From Adiantum capillus-veneris (taxonomy: Eukaryota > Streptophyta > Polypodiopsida > Polypodiales > Pteridaceae), in NCBI GenBank assembly GCA_014529385.2, contig CM043962.1:36753598-36817597 (forward strand): DNA of 64,000 nucleotides. The letters are read 5' to 3'. The translations under genes and the position numbers were made by a program. Below are positions 11,687-21,823 of the stretch, one piece after another; the first letter of the stretch is position 1; each line of letters opens with the position of its first letter. The notes below the pieces were generated by a model. It saw only the letters and a list, made by a program, of their open reading frames with translations, searched no databases and was not told where the DNA came from.

Positions 11687-12263
11687 GTCACAAATTGGTG
11701 ACGTGGCAAGCTCCTAGACAAACACACACAACTGTTGACATGGCAGATGGCCGAGAAAAGGCGCGGACAGGTTGACATGGTTGGCCGATGACGTGGTTGG
11801 CAGATGACGTGGCAGCTGCACGGACGCCCGCAATTCGTGCTGACATGTTGACGTGGCAGTTGTACGAAATTTCCGTAATTTGCGCTGATTGCTTTTGGCA
11901 GATTTTGGGAACCAATTGCTTTTGGAACTTTTTCTTTTAAGTTTAAAGCTTTTGGGGATCAATTGCTTTTGAGTTTGAAAGCTTTTGGGCATCCCTTGTA
12001 AGAATAAATACTCCCAAGAGCCTCACTTCTCAAGGCATGTGGACGCAGAGTCTGAGAGTAAGCACCCGCGGGCTCATTGTACTTTGCTCAAAGATTAATA
12101 TAAAAATAAATACCGAAATGGGTGCCAGTCTTTGGGGCCAATACCTCTTGGCACGGAACTACGCCGGGCCGTGACGAATTTATTGTGGATTGTGAATAAG
12201 TTTGAAGTGAATCTCTGTTGTGTTGCATTAGAATCTTGACTTGGGGTGTCCAAGTTTGTTAAA
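11687..12263 (+). mobile_element. Ty3/gypsy 5' LTR (element A)
   Basis: Starts TGTCACAAATTGGTGACGTGG and ends near CCAAGTTTGTTA, immediately before a tRNA-Met primer site. The U3 part carries several TGACGTGG or TGACATGG boxes, and the R-U5 part has the family signature AATACCGAAATGGGTGCC. Related LTRs are at 13524, 17099, 24280 (minus), 30281 (minus), 43562 and 47826. Confidence 0.85.
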
Positions 12264-12264
12264 G

Positions 12265-12276
12265 TGGTATCAGAGC
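12265..12276 (+). other. Primer-binding site, initiator tRNA-Met type
   Basis: TGGTATCAGAGC directly after the LTR. Confidence 0.9.
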
Positions 12277-12469
12277 ACAAAAAGATTCTTCTTCTACGGA
12301 GGATCCGATCCTTTTTGTAGCACACGCAGACTTTTGTGAAAGAATCTTCGTGTTTCAACCCCAGACTTATTAGCCACTCCCACCCTTCATACATCGCACA
12401 TCGGGCGGGCTCTCGTCTTCATCGCTCTGTCTTACAGGGCATAAAGCCATAAAGAATCCCAGATTACAC

Positions 12470-13320
12470 ATGGGTTCTCGTGAAGAATCTGACAGAGATG
12501 ACACCTCTCAGTGGGAAGGCAAATAAAAGTTGAAAATCTGGCGCGGGAACTGAAGAAAAGAATGAAGATTTGGGCAAATTTGTTTCGGACAAGTTTGCCA
12601 GAACGGAGTACAAATGTCAACTGCAGATTGGCATATGTGTGAATAGATTGATTAAGTATTCCAGGGACCCGAGATTGGCGAGACACCTGAGAAATTACCC
12701 GATTGATAAGATTTACTCGAGATGGCATGTAGCCATTGTTTCTCCTCTCAGGTAGGGAGGAAAGCCGAAAGGACAAACGGGTGTAGAAAAGCGGAACCTG
12801 TACATGCAGAAAGAGATGGACCAGAACTCAAAGGACCACCATAAGATAAACTTGAGAGTTACAGAGCAGCAGTCGAGTGCCGAAGAAAAGGAAAGATAAA
12901 AGCAGAAACGGTACCACATTGAGTGGGGCCCGAACCGAATCATATGAATGAAAGTACAAAACTTTGCCGCCCTTGGGGCAAAGTGAAAGATCAAGAAGCC
13001 CTCATTTTTCTTTGATGTAGGAGCCAAGGCCAACTTCTTGAATTGGCGGCTCGATTTGGAATTACGCCCGACAGGCTGAGGCCATAGGTGGAGGCAGTTC
13101 TAGCAGCACCCGGACGGGATGTTGCCATTACATCGACCATTGCCAAACTTCGTTTGCAATATCAGGGGTATTTAGGGCTCGAGGACTTCTATGTAATGCC
13201 TTTAGGAGGTTTTGACGTCCTCAAAATCCCTTGGTACCACAAGAACAACGCCGTGGTTGACTATCGGGCTGAGAAAGCGACTTTGACAAATGAAGGGCAA
13301 AGAGATTGTACTTGATGAAA
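12470..13320 (+). pseudogene. Gypsy gag and protease remnant (element A)
   Basis: A gag-like ATG (MGSREESDRDDTSQWEG) opens at 12470 but stops at once, and the frame is repeatedly broken to about 12900. From 13088 a frame encodes KLRLQYQGYLGLEDFYVMPL followed by FDVLKIPWYHKNNAVVDYRA. This is the end of a retropepsin-like domain (F-D-V-I-L-G-M-P-W in intact relatives) just before reverse transcriptase. The minus-strand counterpart is near 28290-28500. Reverse transcriptase and integrase are absent before the next LTR at 13524. Confidence 0.6.
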
Positions 13321-13523
13321 TTTAGTTTCTTTACTCAGAACTAAATGATGATTGAAGGTCGAATATGTTTGACCTCGAAAAAGAACGACAAGATTTTCTG
13401 CAATAGGGGTTGACTGTTTCTCTGAAGGCGTACAAAGCGAGTTGCCTCGTTTACGTCGTGAAGATCACATGATTGATTCCTGGTAGTACACCACCGAACT
13501 GGTCACCTTACAGAGTTAGTCGA

Positions 13524-14093
13524 TGTAACAAACTACTGACGTGTCGAGCCATTGAAGAACGGAGCTACCGGCCGAGGGGCCTAAACCATAGAAGAAGTAG
13601 AAGCTGAAGCATCAACAGATTTCTGAAAATTACGTAGCTGTTGATGACGTGGCAGATTTTCAAAAATTGCGATGGCATGATGATGTGGCAGGCTGTACGG
13701 ATTTCCGTATTTTGCGTTGGCTGATGACGTGGCAGGTTGTACGGATTTTCGTAAATTACGCTGGCAGCTTTTGGCTTTGCTTTTTGGACCAGAAGCTTTT
13801 GAGTTTTGAAGGCTTTTCACTGTAAGTGCTTTTCAAGCCAAGGGCCATTAAATATGAGGTTAGGGCTCATTCTCTGGCATGCTTCTTGAGAAGGTGCAGA
13901 GTCTGGAGTACCAGCTTGTACATTGTTGATGCAATATAAAGAAATACCGAAAGGGGCGACCAATACTCTCTGGGGTGGAATTCCGTCACCGTGTCGCGTG
14001 TCGTCTCTCTCTTTCAATTTAGTTCTTATTGAAGTGCTAGAAATCTGTTCAGTCTGTTCTTTTCTATTGGCACGTGGTGCCCGTCTTGTGACA
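13524..14093 (+). mobile_element. 5' LTR of element B
   Basis: TGTAACAAACTACTGACGTG to CGTCTTGTGACA, about 570 bp. It contains three TGACGTGGCA or TGATGTGGCA boxes at 13644, 13681 and 13723, alternating with an ACGGATTTCCGT palindrome at 13697. Confidence 0.85.
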
Positions 14094-14094
14094 G

Positions 14095-14106
14095 TGATAT
14101 CAGAGC
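14095..14106 (+). other. Primer-binding site of element B
   Basis: TGATATCAGAGC, one mismatch from the usual initiator tRNA-Met site TGGTATCAGAGC. Confidence 0.8.
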
Positions 14107-15431
14107 ATCAGGCGTGTGCTTTTCTGAAAGCATAACGGTTCTACAAAAGAGCAGACAAAGCTGGAATTTTATTTGAGGTATCTTCGCCCTCCAACCCGGA
14201 CTTATTTGCCACTCCCACCCTTACTTCATCGCGCATCGGGCGCTCCCGTCTTCACCGCTCATGTCTTACAGGGCATAAGCCATTAAGATCACTTGCAAAA
14301 GAAGGATCCAAGATTTGTTTCGAGCTGCTGTTTTTCTCAGAGGCAGTGCTATGCAGATGTTGATAGCTATCAAGTAGCATACTCCAAGTACTTGGCAAGC
14401 TTTCAAGAAAATTTTTGCTCGAAGTTGTATGGTTTCTGACATCTTCCTTTGGAGTGCAACTTCTTGCAGAGTGGGGTATCTTGAAATGCTTGCCATGGAA
14501 ACCCTAGCAGATTATAACTTGAAATTTCTCAACATCTCTTAGTAGATGTCTCTTCACGAGCAGATGACCTTGGAGATCCAGTGCGATTGCTATCTTGGGA
14601 CTACTATCGTCGCCAACCAGAACACTCTGTCCAAAAGCTGATGGATCATGCTGTGCTCGGCTACGACCCTATGGAATGAACCTAACCCTAATTTTTTGGT
14701 GCAGGTTTAGAATGGAAAGTCAACTGACTTTTCGAGCTGGATTGATGTCGAGATTGCTTTTTTAAGTTTGAAATCTGTTTGAGAACTTGTTTGGTGATCC
14801 TGTTTGAAATTTGTTTGAAATGGATGGTATACGTTTTAAACTTGTTTTGGTGCCGATTTGAAATGTTTGACTCTGGTTTTAATACTGGTTTCATTGATTG
14901 GTGATTTTACTCTCGGGTGAAGTGAGAAATACTGTTTTGGTATTGTTTGAACCTCGAAATGACGCAGGCTGATGCCTGGGAGCGTTCCGTTGTATGCTAG
15001 AAAACCTCCGAACGACGTAGGCCGATGCTTGGGAAGCGTTTGGTTGTATGCTTGAACCTCCAAGTGACGCAGACTGCGGTTTGGGGAGCGTTTGGTTGTA
15101 CAGTCTTGTGAGCTCATGGCTTGGACCTTTTTAGGTTATTTGCGGGGGGAGTGACAAGGTAGTCGTTGAGTAGCTTCATACCGCAGACCGTTTGTCTTGG
15201 GGGAGTGCTCAGCGGCGGCGTTTGCTTTGTCTTGTAACATGCATATGTAAGCATTTGTGTTGCATTGTGATGTGCCAATTACTGAATATTCCTGATTGAA
15301 TGAGATTGCCTGGGTATGTAATTTTAGTGCATCAAGACACTCGTGGAAGATCAGTACGCTCTGGGTGTGATGGCTAATTTTACTATGCCGGAATATCAAG
15401 AGTTCCGATCTGGACGAAAGGAGAAGCTAAC
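14107..15431 (+). other. Non-coding interior of element B
   Basis: The first 180 bases share a leader with elements A and C (GGACTTATT.GCCACTCCCA then CATCGGGCG). After 14290 no reading frame with a known domain is seen. Confidence 0.55.
14949..15103 (+). repeat. Three tandem copies of a ~52-bp unit
   Basis: Three diverged units share AACCTCC.AA.GACG.AG, a GATGCYTGGGA core and CGTTTGGTTGTA. They lie in the spacer before the 3' LTR, where the related element at 53-54 kb also has tandem repeats of a different unit. Confidence 0.75.
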
Positions 15432-16910
15432 TGTCACGAGGACGTGGCAGTTATTAACCATGTCACAAGGATGTGGCTACTGCTAACCTTGGTTGTTGGT
15501 TTCTTTCCAATGGGGTTTATTTTATTTGTTTTGAGACCCTCTTTTTGAAGTAGCAAACGGTCGGACATTGTATGGCCAATGTGAACGGTAGATTCACCCG
15601 CAGACGGGAAGTGGTCGGCACTGGAATTCGTATGGTAAGAGGATGTCTAGGCTCAGAGCAAGATCATATAGGTCCCCCCGTCGCACTTAGCAAGTTGGTG
15701 GATACTAGGAAGTGAATTCAATTAAGGCGTAAAGTCAAGGTGGGACTACCAACAAAAAGTATCCGACAGTTGGGCCACATTGCACTTTTGGATGCGGTTC
15801 CAATGAGGATAGATGGTCAGAAGACCAGTGGGAGCCCAACGGAAGCATCTCCTAAAATTTAGGGAACTGCTATTTTGGGCTGTGAAATGTGTTCGCATCA
15901 TTACCTCCAGTATGACTAGGGGAACACTTTATAACTCTGCCGCGAAGTCAATTGGGCAATCGGTCAGGATATTTTTAAGCGGCGAACCCGAAACGGGAAA
16001 ATGCTTGTAAATGCGCCAAGTGTCACATTTTTATGCACTTGCCTCTTCCAGAAAAATGGGGGCTGAATTTTTAAGCTGGGAAGGCCTCATTATGCAATCT
16101 GTCACAGGTTAAGAGCTATGGAGTGCTTCCTTTCCCTCTCATGTACAGTGTGGTGCTAGGAGTGATGCCATGCACACTACACACTGCTCTCTCTCTCCCC
16201 TACGTGCAGTTATGTGATGTCCCACAAGAGGGCTCCTCATTTGACTGATGTACAAGTGTGTGGGTTCATGCTTTCGTGCTAAGGCAAGAGCCTCCTTGAG
16301 CAGAAACAGGGGTAGCTAGCTGCTACTCCAAAGCAGGCACTGGTGAGGGTCATAACCTCACCATACAGGTGCAAAATCAGCGCTGTGTATGCGCTGTAAT
16401 TTGACTGTTTTTCAGCCATACGGATGCCAAGACACTTGGGAATCGTGCCCCACTGGTAGAGGACAGTAAGGGGACTGTTTGGGGCTGAAAACAAGGCAAA
16501 AACCAGTAAACACAGCGTGCTGAATTTACTGTTTTTGGGCAAGAATCAGAGGGTATACGCCAGTGCAAGTGAGTTCTAGCAGGGGAATTCGTTTCGCGCA
16601 AGGTTTGGGGTGGTTATGCTGCCGAAATTTGGCCAAATCAAATGGTATCTAGGTGGATACACGTGAAGGATTCCCAGGACCTTACCTTGTAATTTACCCT
16701 CCTAAAGAATAAAGAAATACCGAAAGGGGCGTCAATTTTGGGGCCTACAGGTTGTTGGCGTCTGCTCGGAGCATTCGAGCTTCCGAGCCGTGTGTGTGAT
16801 TAAGTGTTAATTCCCGTTACATGTCTCCTTTGCAAAGTGCTCTGTGTGTGTGTTTTAAGTAAAGAATTTCGGGTGAAAGCCAACGCCTACCGCCCTACGG
16901 GCCGGTTACA
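15432..16910 (+). mobile_element. Solo LTR, 1,479 bp, target duplication CTAAC
   Basis: Starts TGTCACGAGGACGTGGCAG, ends GGGCCGGTTACA and is flanked on both sides by CTAAC (15427-15431 and 16911-16915). Removing it restores a tandem array of AAGGAGAAGCTAAC units, so this is a clean insertion followed by LTR-LTR recombination. An inverted sister copy is at 56066-57543. The R-U5 part contains AAAGAAATACCGAAAGGGGC, shared with the other gypsy LTRs, so the family is related. Confidence 0.92.
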
Positions 16911-17000
16911 CTAACTCCTTGATCAAAAGAGCTGAAAGGAGAAGCTAACTTCTTCATCAAAAGAGCCGAAAGGAGAAGCTAACTCCTTAACAAAAAGAGC
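16911..17000 (+). repeat. Tandem ~34-bp units interrupted by the solo LTR
   Basis: Units of CTAACTCCTTGATCAAAAGA plus GCTGAAAGGAGAAG repeat about three times. The first unit's AAGGAGAAGCTAAC lies at 15418-15431, before the solo LTR. Confidence 0.8.
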
Positions 17001-17098
17001 AAACTGAATGTCCCTTGGAAATTTTTTTGGAGCTAACTTGAGTTGTTTTGTAGATATGCTGTAATCGCGGATGATTACTCTCTTTCAAGAAGGGCAGA

Positions 17099-17587
17099 TG
17101 TAACAAATTGCTGACGTGTCGATCTACTGAAGAACGGAGCTATCGATCGAGGGGCCTAAACCCTAGAAGAAGCAGAAGCAGCAACAGATTTTCTGAAAAT
17201 TGCATAGCTATTGATGACATGGCAAATTTTCGGAAATTACGTTGGCATAATGACATGGCAAGCTGTACGGATTTCCGCGTTTTGCGTTGGCTGATGACGT
17301 GGCAGGTTGTACGGATTTTCGTAAATTATGCTGGCAGCTTTTGGCTTTGCTTTTTGGACTAGAAGCTTTTGAGTTTTGAAGGCTTTTCACTGTAAGTGCT
17401 TTTCAGGCCAAGGGCCTTTAAATATGAGGTTAGGGCTCATTCTCTAGCATGCTTCCTGGAGAAGGTGCAGAGTCTGGAGTACTGGCTTGTACAGTGTTGA
17501 TGCAATATAAAGAAATACCGAAAGGGGCGCCAAGGTTTGGGGCCAATACTCTTTGGGGTGGAATTCCGCCACTCCGTGTCGCGTGTC

Positions 17588-17636
<49 letters not shown>

Positions 17637-17655
17637 GTTGTTATTGAAGTGCGTC
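17099..17655 (+). mobile_element. Truncated 3' LTR of element B
   Basis: Starts TGTAACAAATTGCTGACGTG and follows the 5' LTR closely up to TTATTGAAGTG, where it breaks off and joins an inverted gag fragment. A CT microsatellite at 17590-17631 is expanded relative to the 5' LTR. Confidence 0.8.
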
Positions 17656-18150
17656 AACCAAGAAGAAATAAAAAGCTTCTTAAATTTCAGCCATTTAACT
17701 GGCGCAGTCTTGTTTAAAAGAAGCGTGGACCACCAAGTACGAGCATTCCTCTTAAAGTAAGAGGCAGCTCTTCGAATCTTGGAGTGCTCTGAATAGCGTC
17801 CTCCCAAGAAAGCGATGTCAAACTGCTGTGTAAAAGACAAAGCCTTCGAAGCATCTGAGTATCCTGAAAAAGTATCAAACTTGATCGAGTGGCCACCTTC
17901 CTTAAACACTCGGACTTTCTTGCTTTTATCTTCGAGAAATTCATACTGGTTGGCTTTGTAAAAATTCTTGTTCCCATAAAAGTTTCCGTTGTCAGAGTTT
18001 GAACTGTCCGTAGACGAGTCCTCTGTAGAAGTGTCACTCACTGGGCGAGACTTAGACTTCCTTGCCTTTTTCTTGCCCTTTCCAAAGCGTTGTTTCTTGC
18101 TTCGCTTTTTGCTTTTCCTGTCTTCTTCGCTCGAGTCTGAAGAGCTAGAA
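17656..18150 (-). pseudogene. Chromovirus gag, C-terminal part of an interrupted copy
   Basis: The minus-strand frame encodes a Lys/Ser-rich linker, then KANQYEFLEDKSKKVRVFKE, ASKALSFTQQFDIAFLGGRY and an RTWWSTLL..KTAPVKWLKF stretch, the Retrotrans_gag capsid domain. It is the continuation of 23698-24209, split by the copia element at 18151-23697. It stops at the truncation point 17656, in the middle of ISSWLT. Confidence 0.85.
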
Positions 18151-18435
18151 TGATGAGTGCGCGGCGGTGTGTGTAAGTGAAAGAGCACGCAAGGAAGTGC
18201 AGTGTGTGTGCAGAGAGGGGAGGCGAAGAGCAGCAGGAGAGGAAGCGCTAGCAGAAGAAGAGGGAGAGAGAGAGAGAGAGAGAGCTCACGTTTTTGGGGA
18301 AAACTCAATAAGTGAGTTTTGGGTTTTCCCACTTTTATTATAAGTGACCTTAAAAAAATGTGTCCAGGTTCAATATGAACGTAGACAAAGTATAAAAATG
18401 TACAAAAAGGGGTTATTTAGGCCTTTAACCCAACA
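18151..18435 (-). mobile_element. Copia 3' LTR
   Basis: Runs TGATGAGTGCG to TTTAACCCAACA on the plus strand (285 bp). The purine-rich complement of ACCTCCCACTTAAAGG lies beside it at 18436, serving as the polypurine tract. Confidence 0.9.
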
Positions 18436-18470
18436 ACCTCCCACTTAAAGGCATAAATGGCGCCTTTAAG

Positions 18471-19313
18471 CTACGTGACTCCCACCATCTCTATGCATAG
18501 ATGATGTTGTGCTTTGGGTAAGCACTTAGTGAGAGCATCGGCTAGATTTTGTGATGTATGGACCTTAACCAATGTAATAAGGCCATCCTCAAGCACTTCT
18601 CGTATGAAGTGATACCGCACATCAATATGCTTTGTGCGTGCATGAAACATGGCGTTCTTTGCCAGACATATGGCACTCTGGCTATCACAACCAAGCATAG
18701 GTGCCTTGGCAGGCAAACCAAACTCCCTGCATAGGCGTGCTAACCAAATAGCTTCTTTGGAAGCCTCAGTGGCTGAAATATATTCAGCCTCTGTCGTAGA
18801 CAATGCAACAATCTTTTGCAATCTAGAACACCATGAAACAGCACCTCCCGCAAGAGTAAATACATAGCCACTTGTAGATTTTCGTGTATCCACATCACCA
18901 GCCATGTCAGAGTCACAAAATCCCTTCAACTCCATTGGTCCTTTACCATAGCAGAGGCATTTGTTTTTAGTCCCTTTCAAGTACCTCATAATGGACTTCA
19001 CTGCATCCCAATGCAACCTGCCTGGATTAGCCATAAACCGGCTCACAACTCCCACTGCATGGGCTATGTCAGGCCTAGTAGCAACCATAGCATACATAAG
19101 TGAACCACAAGCTGAAGCATAAGGCACACTTTGCATGTCATTGGCTTCTTCCTTTGACTTGGGACAATCATCCTTGGAAATTTTAACATATGGCTGTAAT
19201 GGCACACCAAGAGGCTTTGCTTCAGCCATGTTAAATCTGTCTAGCACCTTTTCAATGTACTTTTCTTGCGACAAATACAATAGGCGCTTGTCTCTTTGCC
19301 GTGTAACACGCAC
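18471..19313 (-). CDS. Copia reverse transcriptase tail and RNase H
   Basis: A 280-residue frame that continues pol after a one-base shift. It holds YLSQEKYIEKVLDRFNM, then GSLMYAMVATRPDIAHAVGV of the connection region and an RNase H with GFCDSDMAGDVDTRKSTSGY, STTEAEYISATEA and HIDVRYHFIRE, ending with ADALTKCLP. The catalytic acidic residues look preserved. The frame joins the upstream 19241-21823 frame near 19313-19320. Confidence 0.9.
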   Translation of the reverse strand: MRVTRQRDKRLLYLSQEKYIEKVLDRFNMAEAKPLGVPLQPYVKISKDDCPKSKEEANDMQSVPYASACGSLMYAMVATRPDIAHAVGVVSRFMANPGRLHWDAVKSIMRYLKGTKNKCLCYGKGPMELKGFCDSDMAGDVDTRKSTSGYVFTLAGGAVSWCSRLQKIVALSTTEAEYISATEASKEAIWLARLCREFGLPAKAPMLGCDSQSAICLAKNAMFHARTKHIDVRYHFIREVLEDGLITLVKVHTSQNLADALTKCLPKAQHHLCIEMVGVT

Positions 19314-21823
19314 TCCAAGTATTCAGTTGCCCCAAGGTCTTTCATTGAAAACGCAGATTTCAGCTGCCCTTTAAGAGCATCAACAGTGCTTCTTTTCTTT
19401 GCAGCTATCAACATATCGTCTACATAGAGCACAAGAATAATAGGGCTGCCATCCTCATCACGTTTGGTATACAAACAATGGTCTGCATGGCTTCTTTTGT
19501 AACCATGTTTAAGCATGAAGCGATCAAACTTCTTATACCACTGTCTACATGATTGTTTCAGCCCATACAAGCTTCTATTGAGCATACATACCAAATGTTC
19601 CTTGCGAGGGATGACAAAACCCTTGTGTTGCTTCATGTAAAGCTCTTCTTCCACATCACCATGCAAGAAAGCGGTATGTACATCCATTTGGTCCATTTCC
19701 AAATCAAGAGCAGCCACTATGGCAAACAGTACACGCAAAGTGGTCATCTTCACAACAGGAGAGAACACTTCCTGAAAGTCTATGCCCTTGGTTTGAACAT
19801 ATCCCTTTGCCACAAGCCTTGCCTTATACTTGGGTTTTGCATCAATAGTTTTGATTTTATACACCCATTTGTTAGGAATAGCCTTCCTTCCTTTGGGCAA
19901 TTCAACCAAATCCCAAGTATGATTAGCATGCAAAGCTTTAATCTCTTCCTGCATAGCAAGCTCCCACTTGTCGTTGTGCTCACATGTCTTTGCCTCTTTA
20001 TACGTAAGAGGCTCTTCCTCATCTGTCAACATAATGTAATGCAAAGAGGGGTCATATCGACTCACAGGCCGTCTTTGACGAGTAGACCGCCTCACCCAAT
20101 GATCCACATTATCCGGCAATGGGTTTACATCAGGTGGCACTACAAAATCATCAACAATGGGTTGCTGTACATCATTTTCAGCACCATTTTCAGCATTGTT
20201 TCTTGGCTGCAAATGCCCTTCAGGAGCCTCAATTTGCTGTCCAACATCATCTGGCTCAAACACCACTGGATCATCTACATTTTCAGCCATTTGTGGTGCA
20301 TCCTGAGGGTCAAAAATAGGCCTAACAGGTGGCTGGTCATGCTGAAATTTCACCCTTTTATGGTCATGCTTTGAGGCACAATTGTTTTGAAGCAGCTTTG
20401 CCTCATTAAAGACAACATCCCGGCTGCGCACAACCCTTTTGAGCTGAGGTAACCAAATCCTGTAACCCATTTCGCCTTCTTCACCATATCCCATGAAGAG
20501 GCCTTTAATGGACTTCGCATCTAGTTTACTCCTCAACTCAAGTCTAACATGCACAAAAGCTTCGCAACCAAAAATGCGTAAGTGATCATATGAAGCAGGC
20601 TTGCCAGACCAAACCTCTTCAGGGATGTCACCTTTCAAAGATGTGTGAGGGGATCGATTGCATATATGCACTGCAGTTTTCAAAGCTTCTCCCCAAAATC
20701 CATGAGAGAGATTAGCTATGGACAGTATACATCTCACCCTCTCACAAAGTGTCCTATTGAATCTTTCAGCCACACCATTAGAAGAGGGGCTGTATGGCAC
20801 AGTAAGCTCCCTCTTAATGCCCAAATTTTCACGAAACTTGTTAAATTCATCACTTGTGTACTCCCCCCCATTGTCTGTACGCAAGCATTTTAGCTTTCTA
20901 CCAATTTGGGTGGTCACAAATGCATGAAATCTCTTAAACGCAGCAAAGGCTTCATCCTTAGACTTAAGCAAATAAACCCAAATTTTCCTAGAATGATCAT
21001 CAACAAAGGAGACAAAATAATATGCACCACCCATAGATTTAGTAAGCATGCTACATACATCGGAATGTACAAGATCAAGCACACAAGATTTACGAGAGAC
21101 ACCAGAGTAATAAGAACGCTTTACTTGCTTGCCATATTGACATTCATTACAAAAGTCAAGCTTTGTGCCTTTAGCATCAAGCTTGTTCAAAGTACAAAGC
21201 TTAGAAGGGCCCTTTTGGCTCATATGGCCAAGCCTCTTGTGCCACAACTCCATGTGAGAGTTAATTTCAGCCAATGCAATAAACTTGCCCAACACGGCCT
21301 TTCCATGCATGCAGTAAAGTGTCCCTTTCTTTGTGCCCTTTACAATAAGCCTTGAGCCTTTAGTCATTTTCCATGCCCCTCTCTCAAACAAGATGCTGTA
21401 ACCATGCATATCCATTTGGCCAACAGAAAGCAGACTCTTCTTGATTCTCGGCACATATCTAACATCATGCAAGACAAGCTCATTTGTGCCATCTATGGAT
21501 AGATGCACAGTGCCAATACCCTCAATGGAACATGCATGATTGTTTCCAAGGTATACATGGCCACGCTTGTCCGCATCAAAAGTAGAGAAACACTCCTTGA
21601 TAGGAGTCACATGAAATGAAGCACCGGAGTCAACAATCCAAGTCTGGGACAATGCATCATTGACAGTCAATAAAGTATCAATAAGATCACTCTTGGTGAT
21701 CTGCATGTCCTCTGGATGAACATTTAGAGAGGCATCAAAGTCATAAGCATCATCATCTGACAAAGTGGCACACAAGATGTCCTCTACATCTGACAGCTCC
21801 TCAATCACGACACTAGAAGCCAC
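19241..21823 (-). CDS. Copia protease, integrase and reverse transcriptase
   Basis: An 860-residue frame. From the N terminus: protease with WIVDSGASFHVT at about residue 63; GAG-pre-integrase with LWHKRLGHMS; integrase core with DLVHSDVC, SFVDDHSRKIWVYLL and RTDNGGEYTSDEF and a late glutamate in VAERFNRTL; then reverse transcriptase from NKWVYKIK through ARLVAKGY, MDVHTAFLHGDVEEELYM and the catalytic LVLYVDDMLIA. The last 30 residues are out of frame (ECVLHGKETSAYCICRKK), which marks a one-base indel. The polyprotein would copy and integrate the element; as it stands it is broken. Confidence 0.92.
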   Translation of the reverse strand: MASSVVIEELSDVEDILCATLSDDDAYDFDASLNVHPEDMQITKSDLIDTLLTVNDALSQTWIVDSGASFHVTPIKECFSTFDADKRGHVYLGNNHACSIEGIGTVHLSIDGTNELVLHDVRYVPRIKKSLLSVGQMDMHGYSILFERGAWKMTKGSRLIVKGTKKGTLYCMHGKAVLGKFIALAEINSHMELWHKRLGHMSQKGPSKLCTLNKLDAKGTKLDFCNECQYGKQVKRSYYSGVSRKSCVLDLVHSDVCSMLTKSMGGAYYFVSFVDDHSRKIWVYLLKSKDEAFAAFKRFHAFVTTQIGRKLKCLRTDNGGEYTSDEFNKFRENLGIKRELTVPYSPSSNGVAERFNRTLCERVRCILSIANLSHGFWGEALKTAVHICNRSPHTSLKGDIPEEVWSGKPASYDHLRIFGCEAFVHVRLELRSKLDAKSIKGLFMGYGEEGEMGYRIWLPQLKRVVRSRDVVFNEAKLLQNNCASKHDHKRVKFQHDQPPVRPIFDPQDAPQMAENVDDPVVFEPDDVGQQIEAPEGHLQPRNNAENGAENDVQQPIVDDFVVPPDVNPLPDNVDHWVRRSTRQRRPVSRYDPSLHYIMLTDEEEPLTYKEAKTCEHNDKWELAMQEEIKALHANHTWDLVELPKGRKAIPNKWVYKIKTIDAKPKYKARLVAKGYVQTKGIDFQEVFSPVVKMTTLRVLFAIVAALDLEMDQMDVHTAFLHGDVEEELYMKQHKGFVIPRKEHLVCMLNRSLYGLKQSCRQWYKKFDRFMLKHGYKRSHADHCLYTKRDEDGSPIILVLYVDDMLIAAKKRSTVDALKGQLKSAFSMKDLGATEYLECVLHGKETSAYCICRKKSTLKRC

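Larger units (their letters stand above)
13524..17655 (+). mobile_element. Non-autonomous gypsy-related element (B), carrying a solo LTR
   Basis: Two related LTRs (13524-14093 and 17099-17655) flank about 3 kb without recognisable gag or pol, so this looks like a large non-coding derivative that would depend on proteins of relatives. The internal part keeps the leader that follows the primer site in other members, then spacer repeats, then a purine run AAGAAGGGCAGA before the 3' LTR. A 1,479-bp solo LTR of another family interrupts it. The 3' LTR stops short and is joined to an inverted gag fragment at 17656, so no target duplication is visible. Confidence 0.7.

Noticed and set aside
19553-21355. 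Plus-strand frames of 149 and 273 codons opposite copia pol
   Set aside because: Shadows of the real minus-strand polyprotein.
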